From the NCBI GenBank assembly GCA_030685235.1, contig MU839121.1:62001-126000 (forward strand): a stretch of 64,000 nt of DNA, given 5' to 3'. Of the stretch, positions 1 through 9,400 are shown piece by piece. Within the stretch, counting starts at the first letter, position 1; every line of letters starts with the position of its first letter. The position numbers and the translations under genes are program-made. This DNA comes from Copromyces sp. CBS 386.78. Lineage: Eukaryota; Ascomycota; Sordariomycetes; Sordariales; Sordariaceae. The notes below the pieces were generated by a model. That model made no database searches and was not told the DNA's origin. It was given only the letters and a program-made list of their open reading frames with translations.

Positions 1-60
1 TGTCGCTATCGCTGTCATAGTCGCTGTCGGTCGCTGTTACGGTCGCTATCGTTGGCGATG
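1..60. repeat. degenerate CGCTGTC/CGCTATC microsatellite at left edge
   Basis: The first 60 bases are an imperfect array of tcgctgt/tcgctat units. It is probably the right end of a longer array cut by the window edge. No coding role is visible. Confidence 0.6.
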
Positions 61-1373
61 AAATTACGGATCGATTTTACCATACAAAACGCGGTACTTT
101 ACATGTCAGCTATCATTCAACTGTCGGGTGGAGTAAGTGCGGTGTATTAAGTTAAAAGGGACGGTGCGGGAAGTTAAGCTCGTCGTGGTCGGAGCCGGCC
201 AAAATTGGTAGGAAACCGAGTAACTTGGACACTTTGCCGCAATGTCTCTACAATAAAGATTTTTGATTATATGAAGTGATAGCTGTTAAGGTAAAGTGTT
301 TAAGTATGCATCTGGGAGGAAACAAATGATTTAACGAAGTGGTCATCATTTTGCCGCTTAGTGACTCCGCCCATCTCATTGGACTAGAATTTATCTCTGT
401 GTCGTGTCGAGGGCGACGGCAACGGCGATGGCGGCAGAGTGTTACATACACACGGCGTTTTTGTTAACTTTCCTTTGTCGTTACGAAAGATTGCGATCGA
501 ATCGTTACCTGGCAGTTGGTAGGGTTTGGGGTTTCTGGTTGGCTTGTTGGTCGTGGTTGAGCTGGGGCGGGTCGGGTGGTCTGTCCAATCGCCGGAGTGC
601 CAAGCCCGATTTCTGGCTCCGTACGCACCTGCCTCGCTGAGGACACTCTGGATTTTCAAGCCAAAGATCTCATATGACCGACGGCAAAGCTTTGAATTTT
701 TATCTTCTGATCGTTGAATTGGCCTTTTCCTAGTTTATATTCAAGGCAGCCACTGTATTTGGGGTGTTATCGGCGAGTTCACTCCAAGTGTTAGAAGTTT
801 GCCGATGGAAGCGGCCTGGGCAAATGTTATGAGCTGAGTATTTCGAAACTTTGAACTTATTGTCTCTTTGGACATGAAGTAGCCGATTTACTCTAGAAGA
901 GTGTCATTCTTCATCATGTTGCACTATCGATGCAGTTATCCTTGTATGTCATGGAGGAGAGTGTATTGGCATCTTTGTAGCCACAGATTCCTAACTCGGC
1001 GAATGAAGGTCATGAGCGGGTTCCGGGGGTGCGGGTGCTGGGGGCTTTGTGAGAAATTTGAGGGCACTACCCTTTCATGGGGCAATACATGACAATGATA
1101 AATAACGGGGCAGTCATCAATGGCTCTGCGGATGATGTCCAGAGCCTGAAGGCCTGTGCGGCCTGCATGGTCAAGGAACCTAGTTCATCATATCGGGCAC
1201 TCGGAGGTGGACGCTGCTACGAAGGCTGAAGCTGAAGAATTGGAGAGCAGGACAAAGTAGAAACGGGGTGGGGGAGAGCAGACTTTCGAATGGTTGAGTG
1301 GTTTGAGACGCAATACTTCCTGATCACCAATGTTCAACACCCATCCACTGACCCATAATTTCCCATACTACAG
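61..1373. other. intergenic, no supported gene
   Basis: No reading frame here has convincing codon usage, splice signals or recognisable protein similarity. Short open frames on both strands look like chance frames. There is no tRNA, and RIP damage is not marked. Confidence 0.5.
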
Positions 1374-1689
1374 CAAAAGCGCCAGCTACACGGACACCCA
1401 CGCCAAGTTCGGCCTCGGCGACGTCACCATCGACGACACCACCAACTCGGTCTACTTCAACCACGGCACCACTGACGCCGGCAACACACGCAAGATCTGG
1501 GCCGCCTTCAGCGGAAAGACCGGAAACGGCGGCAGCTGCACGGGCACCCGGCTGGGCTCGGTCCCGCTCGGCAGCGACGGCAAGTCTGACGAGGGATGTG
1601 TCAACATCAACAATGTGTTTAGTGTGAGGATCAAGTGCGTGCGGAGCACTGAACGGGGTTTGGGTTGCATAGTTGACCTACTTTGGTGA
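1374..1689 (+). pseudogene. isolated exon-like fragment of an unrecognised, possibly secreted protein
   Basis: A block of clearly coding-like composition (GC-rich third positions, GGC/ACC-rich codons) begins right after a good intron 3' end, with a CTGAC branch-like site and a CAG acceptor at 1371-1373. It reads about 105 residues rich in Gly, Ser, Thr and Asn, including G-L-G-D-V-T-I-D-D, N-T-R-K-I-W-A and two spaced cysteines, then stops at 1687-1689. No upstream exon with a donor could be found in the preceding 1.3 kb. The codon quality fades after about residue 85 (position ~1635). I read it as the relic of a gene whose 5' part is lost, or as the last exon of a gene I could not assemble. 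The family is not recognised; extracellular origin is only a guess from composition. Confidence 0.35.
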
Positions 1690-3122
1690 TATGAGATTGT
1701 TCGCAGTGGGAGATGGGATGGGAGGGAGGTGAAAGAAAGGTTTGGGTAGCTGGTGGGTGAAAGACAATGAAAATAGAGTCATCTCTGCAAATACGTCCAC
1801 CCATCGAAATCGCGAATTGACTGCGCCGGGTCGATGATGTTCTCACGACTGCATCTATGGGAAGCATGAGAAAGAACAGAAGACTCCCGTCGCCGTCATT
1901 GACCGTTCATGCCGTGACGGGCAAGCGTAACCTGATAGAACACGGAATTTCGGTCCTTGTTCTTTCATCTTCCACTCGCCTCGTACTAGCCCGCACCTTC
2001 CACGGAAACCTCGACACTGGCTCACAAGGAACATCACAATCTACTTATGCAATTGATACCAGTGATGTCATCAATACACTCGACCGTGCGGAGGAAAGAA
2101 GACACCACACGATGTGTCGGCAATGGCAGTGACAGCGACCGCGGACTGATGTGGAAGTTTCCGAAGGCAAGAGCACCCCACTGCTTGCGGGACAATGGCC
2201 GGAAACCTTACTTGTGTTGCAATGGCAACTGAGACGATGTGGTCAGTCATCCCATGGTCTTCCTTCCCCTTCCGGATGAAAATGGGCTTGACTCACCGCC
2301 TTACCGCAATATTCGATATCACCTCAACATCAGTACACCTTCCCTCTGAGCCTGCCGTAGCGAAGGAACGTCATCGCGAAACCGAACCAGAAAGTTCTTG
2401 TCAAGAGCCCGTTCGCGCCTGCCCCAAGCGAGAAGTGTCAGATTTACTGGTGATCTGGTTGATTGATGATTCTGTGTGTGTGTAACTGGGGGTCTGGGGG
2501 TAACCCAGATTTGCCAAGACCTGTAATATAGGTGGCTGGGACTCTGGCATCTAACCCACATCTGGGTGTGATCTGCTCCCCTGTAATCTGACAAGAAGTG
2601 ACCTCGGGACACAATGGCCTTTCAATTGTAGTGGCAGGCACGCCCACCCATGGCATGCATTGGCGAAAATTGTGATCCCATCCTGAAAATTTTCTGTGAA
2701 CAGGCTGAACAAGCACAACGAAAGGAATCAAAATGATGATGGTGATGTATTGAGAGAGGGAGCCTCGTAGAGTCTGGAGGTCTAGAAATGAGAGAGAGGG
2801 AGCACTGTGCGGTGCGTGGCTAGCGCCATGGCTAGCGCGGCACGTGATGGCTCACCCCCAACATTTTCTTCTCCTCCATTCAACCCCGCTCAGTTCGGTC
2901 CTCCCGCTCATTCTCCCGTCCCGGTCTCTCTCTACGACGGACTATTTCGTTGCTCCGCCGGTCGTTTTGCGATCCTCTCTGCAAATCTCTCTCAACACCC
3001 TCACTGCTCCGAAAGCACGCACCCTCCGGCCCTCAGTCTTTGGTGCGCGTACCGCCCGGGATTTTCGGCTTTCACCGACCTCTCTCATTCAGCATACCTT
3101 CAACACCTGAGCTGGCTCAACG
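1690..3122. other. intergenic and 5' leader region of the downstream zinc-finger gene
   Basis: No supported gene. Several open frames at 1,857-2,731 have no coding signature. From about 2,850 the + strand becomes CT-rich (runs of ctctct, tccc), as is common in fungal promoters and 5' UTRs, up to the ATG at 3123. Confidence 0.45.
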
Positions 3123-4495
3123 ATGCCCCTTCCATGGCTGCAGGATGTCGATCCTGCTGAGCGGCTGCCCGATGAGACGGAGTGGGAAGATCACGATGAG
3201 TTCACCCTTTGGAAACAATGCAAGCTGCGTGGCATCGAACACAAGGTGAAGAAGGATGGAGACGCCCTCCGGTTCCTGAATGAGTTCAAGGAACACTTGA
3301 GGTTCGAAGTAACATGGATATGTTCTGTATCAAGCAGAGACCCCAACGGTATTCACCTTCCACGGGACATGGCCAGGAAGAGGGGCTTGGAAGAATTGAT
3401 TCGTTCCACGGAGAGGCAAACGTTTCAAATCATTCGAGTTGAGGAGTGTGATGTGCCAGAAGAATTTACGTCAGAGATGGTGATTGAAACTTCTGACGCC
3501 ATTGTCAGGTTGGGGGTGAAAAGGCGGTGCAGCTGTAATCAACAGGTCGGTCACAGGTTTGAGAGAAATGCGTGCATTCGTACCGAGATTGCTAACTTGA
3601 CCAACAAACAGTTTCATGTTGAGTGCGCCGCTTACACTTGCATACATATACTATGTAAGTATTTCGAATATATCCTTCCTCCGATGGTCAATTGCTGACT
3701 TTGACATACCCAGACCTGGAACTCTACGTGCTGAAATGCCCAAGGCGCTTGCCAAAAAAAGATTTCTGGCATCGGGATGAATTGGTGGAGTATTTCGTCA
3801 ACGCACCGCCTGCTTTCAAGCCATGGCGGTACGTAAAAGCTCAAGATGCCGACAGCGAGGTTTCCGACACAGACTGCCAGCTCTGCTTCAAAAAAGTCAT
3901 GGTCACCGGTGAAATTACCAGATGCCAAGTCTGCCGCCGTGTTGCGCACCAGCAATGCCATGCAATCTACCGTGCACGCAAAGGAGCATGCGAAGGAAGC
4001 ACGGGATGTCCACTGTGCTGCCCTCAATGTCCGTGGAACCCCAGCAAACCTGAGTTGAGGATGGAATCACTTCCTGTGGAAGTAAGGGAAGCTTCAGGGA
4101 TGCCCAGAGACCGGTCAGCAACCGCCGACGACGCCAATTTGAGTGGTACAAAGAAGAAGATTCGCACGCTGGAGAACAAGGTCCGCAAGCTCCAAGATCA
4201 GCTCCGAGGTCAGCGTCGTCGAATTCGAACTAGTCGCACCATTACCAACAGGCAATACAAGAGACTGGTGGCAAAGACCGGAGGAAGGGTCGGCAATCAT
4301 CGAGGCAACAAGCGGACTACGTGCCAGGTAAATGTTCCCATAAAAGAGGAAGCACGCGTCAGGGAAGACAAACCGGCCGATGTCCCAAGAGAGCCAATGA
4401 TGCCAGTGAAGCAGGCCGTGAAGGAGAAGGAGAAGCTAGTCAAGGTGGAGGAAGACTCGGAGCCAGCGGTCCACATTAAGATTGAGCCAATGTGA
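3123..4495 (+). CDS. C4HC3 zinc-finger (PHD-like) protein, paralogue A
   Basis: Proposed CDS: 3123-3545, 3612-3654, 3714-4495 (415 aa). Intron 3655-3713 is strong (gtaagt donor, GCTGAC branch site, cag). Intron 3546-3611 is 66 nt, has a weak gtcggt donor but a good 3' end, and keeps the frame if retained (437 aa). I splice it because the paralogue at 14,543-15,749 has an intron at the same place. Residues 210-257 give C-x2-C-x12-C-x2-C-x4-H-x2-C-x16-C-x2-C, the eight-ligand cross-brace pattern of PHD-type fingers, which usually bind histone tails or proteins. An Arg/Lys-rich probable coiled coil follows (from about residue 302). The C-terminal tail is charged and carries three SUMO-consensus motifs (I-K-E-E, V-K-V-E, I-K-I-E), the last at the extreme C-terminus. 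The N-terminal ~140 residues match no family I recognise. A nuclear role is inferred from the finger and tail, not shown. Confidence 0.78.
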
Positions 4496-4870
4496 AAGTA
4501 AAGTCCGAGCCTGTGGCGATCAGTTTACTCTGAACCGTGAGAGGCAAGAGCTTTACAATGATTTGGTCGGGCTTGTCAGTGACGGGGACGCTGTCGTTTT
4601 CCTTTCTGGTGTTCCTGTTAATTTGGTACTGTTAGCCCTGATCTCTAGACGGCTTTATCATTTTCGATGCTAGTGGTCATGGAAAGGAGGATGTGGAAAG
4701 GGGTATCATGTAATGACTATGGGGTCTGTGTTGTATGTACAAGAATGTTCAAGACTGAATTGACTGCTTCCCGACATCCCATCGCTGATATGTGCAAGGC
4801 ACGACGGTAGTCGGTGTAACCCCAGAAAAAGGGGAATCTCTCCATGCAATCTCACCACCACTTCCTCCGC
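4496..4870. other. convergent 3' intergenic region
   Basis: This is 375 bp between the stop of the + strand zinc-finger gene and the stop of the - strand transporter gene. It must hold both 3' UTRs and polyadenylation signals. No gene is seen. Confidence 0.6.
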
Positions 4871-6071
4871 TCAGCCCCTCGACAAGCCAAGCAATGCACC
4901 GGCACCGAAAGCCGCTCCAATAGTCAAGAAGCTCGACGTCGACAGGAGCGAGATACCGCTGATACCATGACCAGAGGTGCACCCGCCCGCGATCCTCGAA
5001 CCGATGATCATCAAGAAACCACCCAATCCCGCCGCAACAGGCGGGACCGCAACCTCGGTGACCTGGCCAAGAGCAGGATACGCAACCGTCAACAGCTTCG
5101 CGCCCAGCACGGCGCCGCTGACGAACAACAAGTTGTTATACCTCTGCGGCAGCGTCTTTCCCTTGAAGATGCCCCAGAACCAATCACCAACCTCCTCAAA
5201 ACTCGTCGAAGTGCCCACCAAGTTCTTCCTCAATAACAAACTAAGCAGCTGCGCACCAGCAATGCACAATCCACCAACCCAAGGCGCGATCTTGGCCTCC
5301 GGCCCCACGCTCGTCCAAAGCGCAGTGCTCACCACCACGCTCGCGCAGATAGCCTCAAACGCCACCAGCACAGACGACTTGGACACACCCAGATTCGCAT
5401 AAACAGTCTTGGTAACCTCCTTCTCCTCTTGACCCCGAGCCTTGGCTTCCGCCTTGGCGGCAGCGTTGCGGCGCGCGGTCCAGGGACCCAAAAAGCCCGT
5501 GTAGACGATGCCGCCGATTATGCCGCCTTGGAGAGCGTAGAAACCGGATGGCACGCCGGTGCCGATTTGGGCGAGGACGGTGCCCGGGCAGGCGCCCGAT
5601 AACATCATGCCGGTGCCGAGGAGGAGACCGCCGAGGAGGTTACCGTCGTAGCGGGAAAAGAGGGAGATGGTGGAGAAGGAACGGGAGGGGAGGGGGAAGG
5701 ATTGGGGGGAGAGGGTCTGGAGGAGGTGGACTAGGGCGCTGCACGTGGTTTGGGTTAGTCGTTACGTTGCTTATGATGAAATGAAAAGAGTGGAACAATG
5801 ACTTGGTGGATGGGTCGCTAGGAAAGCTGGCTGAGTGAAGAGGTGAAGATGTGGGTGACTTTCGTTTGGGAGAGAGAGAGGTTTGCAGGAAATGGAAGGG
5901 TGAAATGTATGCGTGAAGGAGAACTTACGCAGAGCTGGCGGCAGCAGTGAGGAATGCTTGCATCATATGCCAGTTCTCAAACTTGAGTTGAGAGACGATG
6001 ACGGAGGGCTGGTAAACGCCCGACGCGGTGAGGGCCGCGCCGAAAGCGGCGCCTGTGACGAGTGTGTTCAT
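4871..6071 (-). CDS. YeeE/YedE-family sulphur transporter
   Basis: Proposed CDS on the minus strand: 6071-5929 joined to 5738-4871, 336 aa. The 190-nt intron has gtaagt and a ctaac...gcag end, and it splits an Ala codon. The protein is almost wholly hydrophobic, with glycine-rich helices. It has the two signature Cys motifs of the YeeE/YedE (DUF395, TsuA-type) family: S-G-A-C-P-G with C98, and G-G-C-T-S-G-H-G with C301. Bacterial TsuA imports thiosulfate through such cysteines. In this single-chain fungal form both halves are fused around a hydrophilic Lys/Glu-rich loop (about residues 135-160). The substrate here is inferred: thiosulfate or another reduced sulphur compound, at the plasma or an organellar membrane. 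It lies divergent to a Blh/ETHE1-type dioxygenase, which supports a sulphur role. The start M-N-T-L is chosen because it gives a full first helix and the exon joins in frame. Confidence 0.85.
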
Positions 6072-7720
6072 TGTTGCCCGTCTGATGTTTAGAGGTAGCT
6101 TGACCAGAAAGGAAAGAGAATCAGAAGAAGATGATGATGGGAAAATGAGAGGCGAGTGATTTTCTTATACATGCAACCCGGCGTTGTTCAAACTGGAATA
6201 AAGGCGCGTGCTCCGTATCGGCGTCCTTCAGTTATAGCGCCAACACTAAAAAAAGAGCGATGATGATCTGCTCGCCGATGTGGAGGTTCCGCCGCGGGCA
6301 CCACGGGCGCTACGGGCACTAGACTCGACAGGGGGTGTGGGTCTGGTCTAGGTGTGCCGGTAATCGCATCCATTGTTTCGCTGCGAATCGCACCGGGCGG
6401 ATGTCGGGATTCCGGGACTAACAGGCGCTAACAGGTGAACGATCCGAGCTGCCGGGTCTGCGTTAGTGCTCGCTACGGTCTAGCTGGGTCTCGGTGCTGG
6501 GTCCAAATCGCCTAATTCTGGTCCCAAATGTCACAAACCTCCTTGTGACCCACCGTTGAACCCGCGCCTGGACCGCCATGCCGCTAAAAAGTTGAAGGTC
6601 GCCGGCCGCCCGTGCTCATATACCGAAACCGGCAAAGTGTGGCATTTGCATCACCCGCACCTTTTCACACAAAGGGAAGCCACTGAGGTGAATGTCTCTG
6701 ATGGCAACGTGCTTCGCACGCGGGACGCACGTGAGAGTGGTTGATGGTGATACCAGTGTGATTAGAGGAGACTCAGCCAATTGCCGGTCTCCTGGACTTT
6801 GAGGGGTTGAGGCTGAGACAGTGGAATATTGATCACGAGGAGAAGGGTGAGAGAACATTGGAATGGGGCATCAATGAAACGACCGCAGGGCCAGCAATGC
6901 GCTGAGCGGTAATGGCCGGCAAGGGTGAATACCGCTGATGATGATGATGATGGTGGTCGGCGATCTCGTTTGGAGGTTGTGGTGTTGTTGATAACCCCGG
7001 ACCGGGTCGGCCTCCCGGTGGAGCCCGCGCAATGCGATCCCCGGGAAATGTTCTAGATGGCGACCCCACTGTTTCCCGTGTGTCACTTCGGGAACCTCCA
7101 CAACACAACAACGACACCTCCTCCTCGCCTAAAGACCCCTTTTCGATCCAACACCGCAACACCCCTTGTCCCCAACCCCAATAACCAACGAAGCGAGAAA
7201 CCGATCCAAAACAAAACAAAACATGACAGCCAACACACATCGCCGTCCTCTTTGCTCTGCCGGGCTACACAAGGAGCTAAAAGAACCGTGCTGTAACAGT
7301 GCAGCGCATCCAGGCGGCGGCTACGGGCATCTTACACGTCCTGCAATTGGCGATTTCGATGCCATTCGGGCACTTGAGTCGGTACAGGGGACTTGGAATC
7401 CTTTTTCGGGCAACTCGGCTGTGGTGACTGCTGCTTGTGACTGCCGGCAACCTACCTACTTGATGCTATTCGGGGATCTGGGCAAGCAGCAAAGGTGCAA
7501 AGGTAGGTACTCATCGGGGACCTCAGGGGACCTCGAGCTTATCATGTCGACGTCCGGGGACCACAACTCTCATGGTTTGACTTCGCGATGCTTCTGAACT
7601 GCCCATTCTGACGTCATCAAAAACTTCGTGAGGGGTTGAAGGAGTTGGTGGCGGCGCTGTGATGAGAGACACTCGGCACCTTACTCAGAGCTTTGTCAGT
7701 TTGAGAACAAGTCATTCAGA

Positions 7721-7750
7721 GGACGACGACGACGACGACGACGACGACGA
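7721..7750. repeat. GAC/ACG triplet microsatellite
   Basis: About ten uninterrupted gac units in non-coding DNA. A length polymorphism between strains is likely. Confidence 0.85.
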
Positions 7751-7859
7751 TGCATACACATCCAAGCTTGGGATAGGGTATTCGGACCAAGTATCCACTG
7801 GCGACTGCTAAACATGGTGGCTTTTGACAGCTCCGGGGAAGTGTCATGGCATTAACCTA

Positions 7860-9165
7860 TCGCGGGGAGGATCTTTGGTCGCCGATGAGGTCGGCCATCT
7901 GCATGAACGGACTCATACAAGTTGACAGGGTGCACCCTCGCCGAGTGGAAGTCGGGATTCATGCAAAAGTTGCTTCCCGCCCGGCTACCCCGGATTGGAC
8001 GGCGTCGCCGAACCGTTACGGGGAAACGTCCACGGCGACCTGTTCAGTCAGTGTTGTTGACCCCTTTTTCTCACTGGTGGACACCGCGTGTTGATCCAGC
8101 TGGGCAGTGGCCGAGTGGACCTCGAGTTTGAAATGAACACCGACGAAGTCTTTTCCTTATGGCGCCAACTACGGTATGGACAAGGAACAGTCGGCGACAA
8201 ACTTTCTATGCCTTCGTTCCCTTCTCTCGTCCTTACGACGTTGCCCATCACTATGCAGCCCATTGTTCCTCCAGAGGACCCCGAGTTCCAGATGAACCCC
8301 AGCAGGTCTACTGCAAGGCAGTCTAGATCCATTATAGACAAGGTCTTGGTCGGCGACCACTTTTAATAAGGTAGGTACCCATGTACCCTCTTCAGGTCGT
8401 TCTACGACAAAAGAGGTCCCCGACTCGCCGATGAGTTCGGTCTTCAATATGAGGTTGCGCAAGAACGCCGACAGCATGCATCCTCGCCGAGTGTCTTGCT
8501 ATGTACTTGCGGCCCATGCCATGCTGGAGTGGTCCCCGACAATGAATGCCCCGGATTGGACGACGTGGACGGCGACCTCTTTTCAACGGGTTTCAGAAAC
8601 CTTCTTTTTGTTGCTGTGGACTCACACGTGTAGACCCCAGACTGTCAGTTAAACAGAAATCTCAGATGAACACCGGCATGGCTGGTCCATGTCCTCCATG
8701 CCATGGCCGATCCTCCTGCACTATCTATTATTGCCATGGTAGTGTACAAGATCGGCGACCACTTTGTTGACATCCCTTACATGGTTGTCCAATCACCGAG
8801 GCGACCCCTTGCTGACCAAGGGATACCAAGGGTATCGGGGATCAGCATACGGTTGCTACTTTCCCGTCTACAAACGAGATTCCCCTCGAGTGACCGACTA
8901 CCGGGAGCCATTTGCTCCGCTTCCGAACCCGAGTTCCGGGCTGGACCGCCGTGCATGGAAGTCCATCCGGCGATTGTCCCTGGAGACGGGTTCGGCGGTC
9001 TCGGTTCGGTGGACACAAAGGCGTTTGTCGGATCTGAGCTTGACATCACATTTGGAATGAACCTCGTCGGGACTTGCCTGGTTCCTTCGAGTTTGGCATG
9101 AACATCCCTTCTTGGGATGCTCCTGTAGGGAACTGATTACCCAGTCGGCGACCATCCTTTCACTA
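7860..9165. repeat. three diverged, direct long repeat units
   Basis: Three segments (about 7,860-8,375, 8,415-8,790 and 8,860-9,165) share the same ordered set of short landmarks: a gccgatgag..tcgg start (units 1 and 2), cctcgccgagtg (1 and 2), a ggattggacg/gctggaccg block, a ..gaacaccg / ..gaacctcg block, and an end of (a/g)tcggcgacca. Similarity is patchy, so these are old tandem duplications or relics of an unknown repeat. No open frame is conserved between the units. Confidence 0.5.
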
Positions 9166-9217
9166 TGGATTCGCCGTCGTCGATGATCCTTTCACCATGG
9201 ATTCGCCGTCGTCGATG
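9154..9217. repeat. 32-bp tandem duplication
   Basis: The unit starting atcctttcac(t/c)atgg occurs twice back to back (9,154-9,185 and 9,186-9,217) with one substitution. It lies about 185 bp upstream of the dioxygenase ATG, so it may sit in that promoter. Confidence 0.85.
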
Positions 9218-9287
9218 ATTGAAGGGCGAGTAAATAAATGCCCGGAAACTGAGCTTTTGCAGCAGCGTCGTCACCGCTACCAATTGC

Positions 9288-9294
9288 TATAAAA
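9288..9294 (+). promoter_or_regulatory. TATA-like box of the dioxygenase gene
   Basis: TATAAAA lies 107 bp upstream of the ATG at 9401 and is followed by a CA-rich, AC-rich leader typical of fungal 5' UTRs. The role is inferred from position only. Confidence 0.5.
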
Positions 9295-9400
9295 CATGAT
9301 CCCGAAGCTCTGTGCTGTAGTCTAATCGCCATCGCAATTCGACACTCCAACACTACATACATAAGGTACACACAACCTTCAACTTCAACCACCAACAGCC

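Larger units (their letters stand above)
6072..9400. other. 3.3-kb divergent intergenic region between two sulphur-type genes
   Basis: No convincing gene on either strand. It contains the divergent promoters of the YeeE/YedE gene (left) and the dioxygenase gene (right). It also holds a TGA microsatellite near 6,936-6,952, a GAC triplet run at 7,721-7,750, a set of diverged long repeats (7,860-9,165) and a 32-bp tandem duplication (9,154-9,217). The open frames here are non-ATG or lack coding composition. Confidence 0.55.

Noticed and set aside
1..1373. subtelomere or centromere edge
   Set aside because: No telomeric TTAGGG repeats and only ordinary composition; the large RIP block at the right could be a centromere or any dispersed heterochromatin, which this window cannot decide.
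2807..3160. 117-codon + strand frame overlapping the start of the zinc-finger gene
   Set aside because: Low-complexity Ser/Pro composition from a CT-rich leader, overlaps the real ATG at 3123, no family.
7166..7597. 143-codon + strand frame between the sulphur genes
   Set aside because: No coding composition, no splice context, no recognisable protein.
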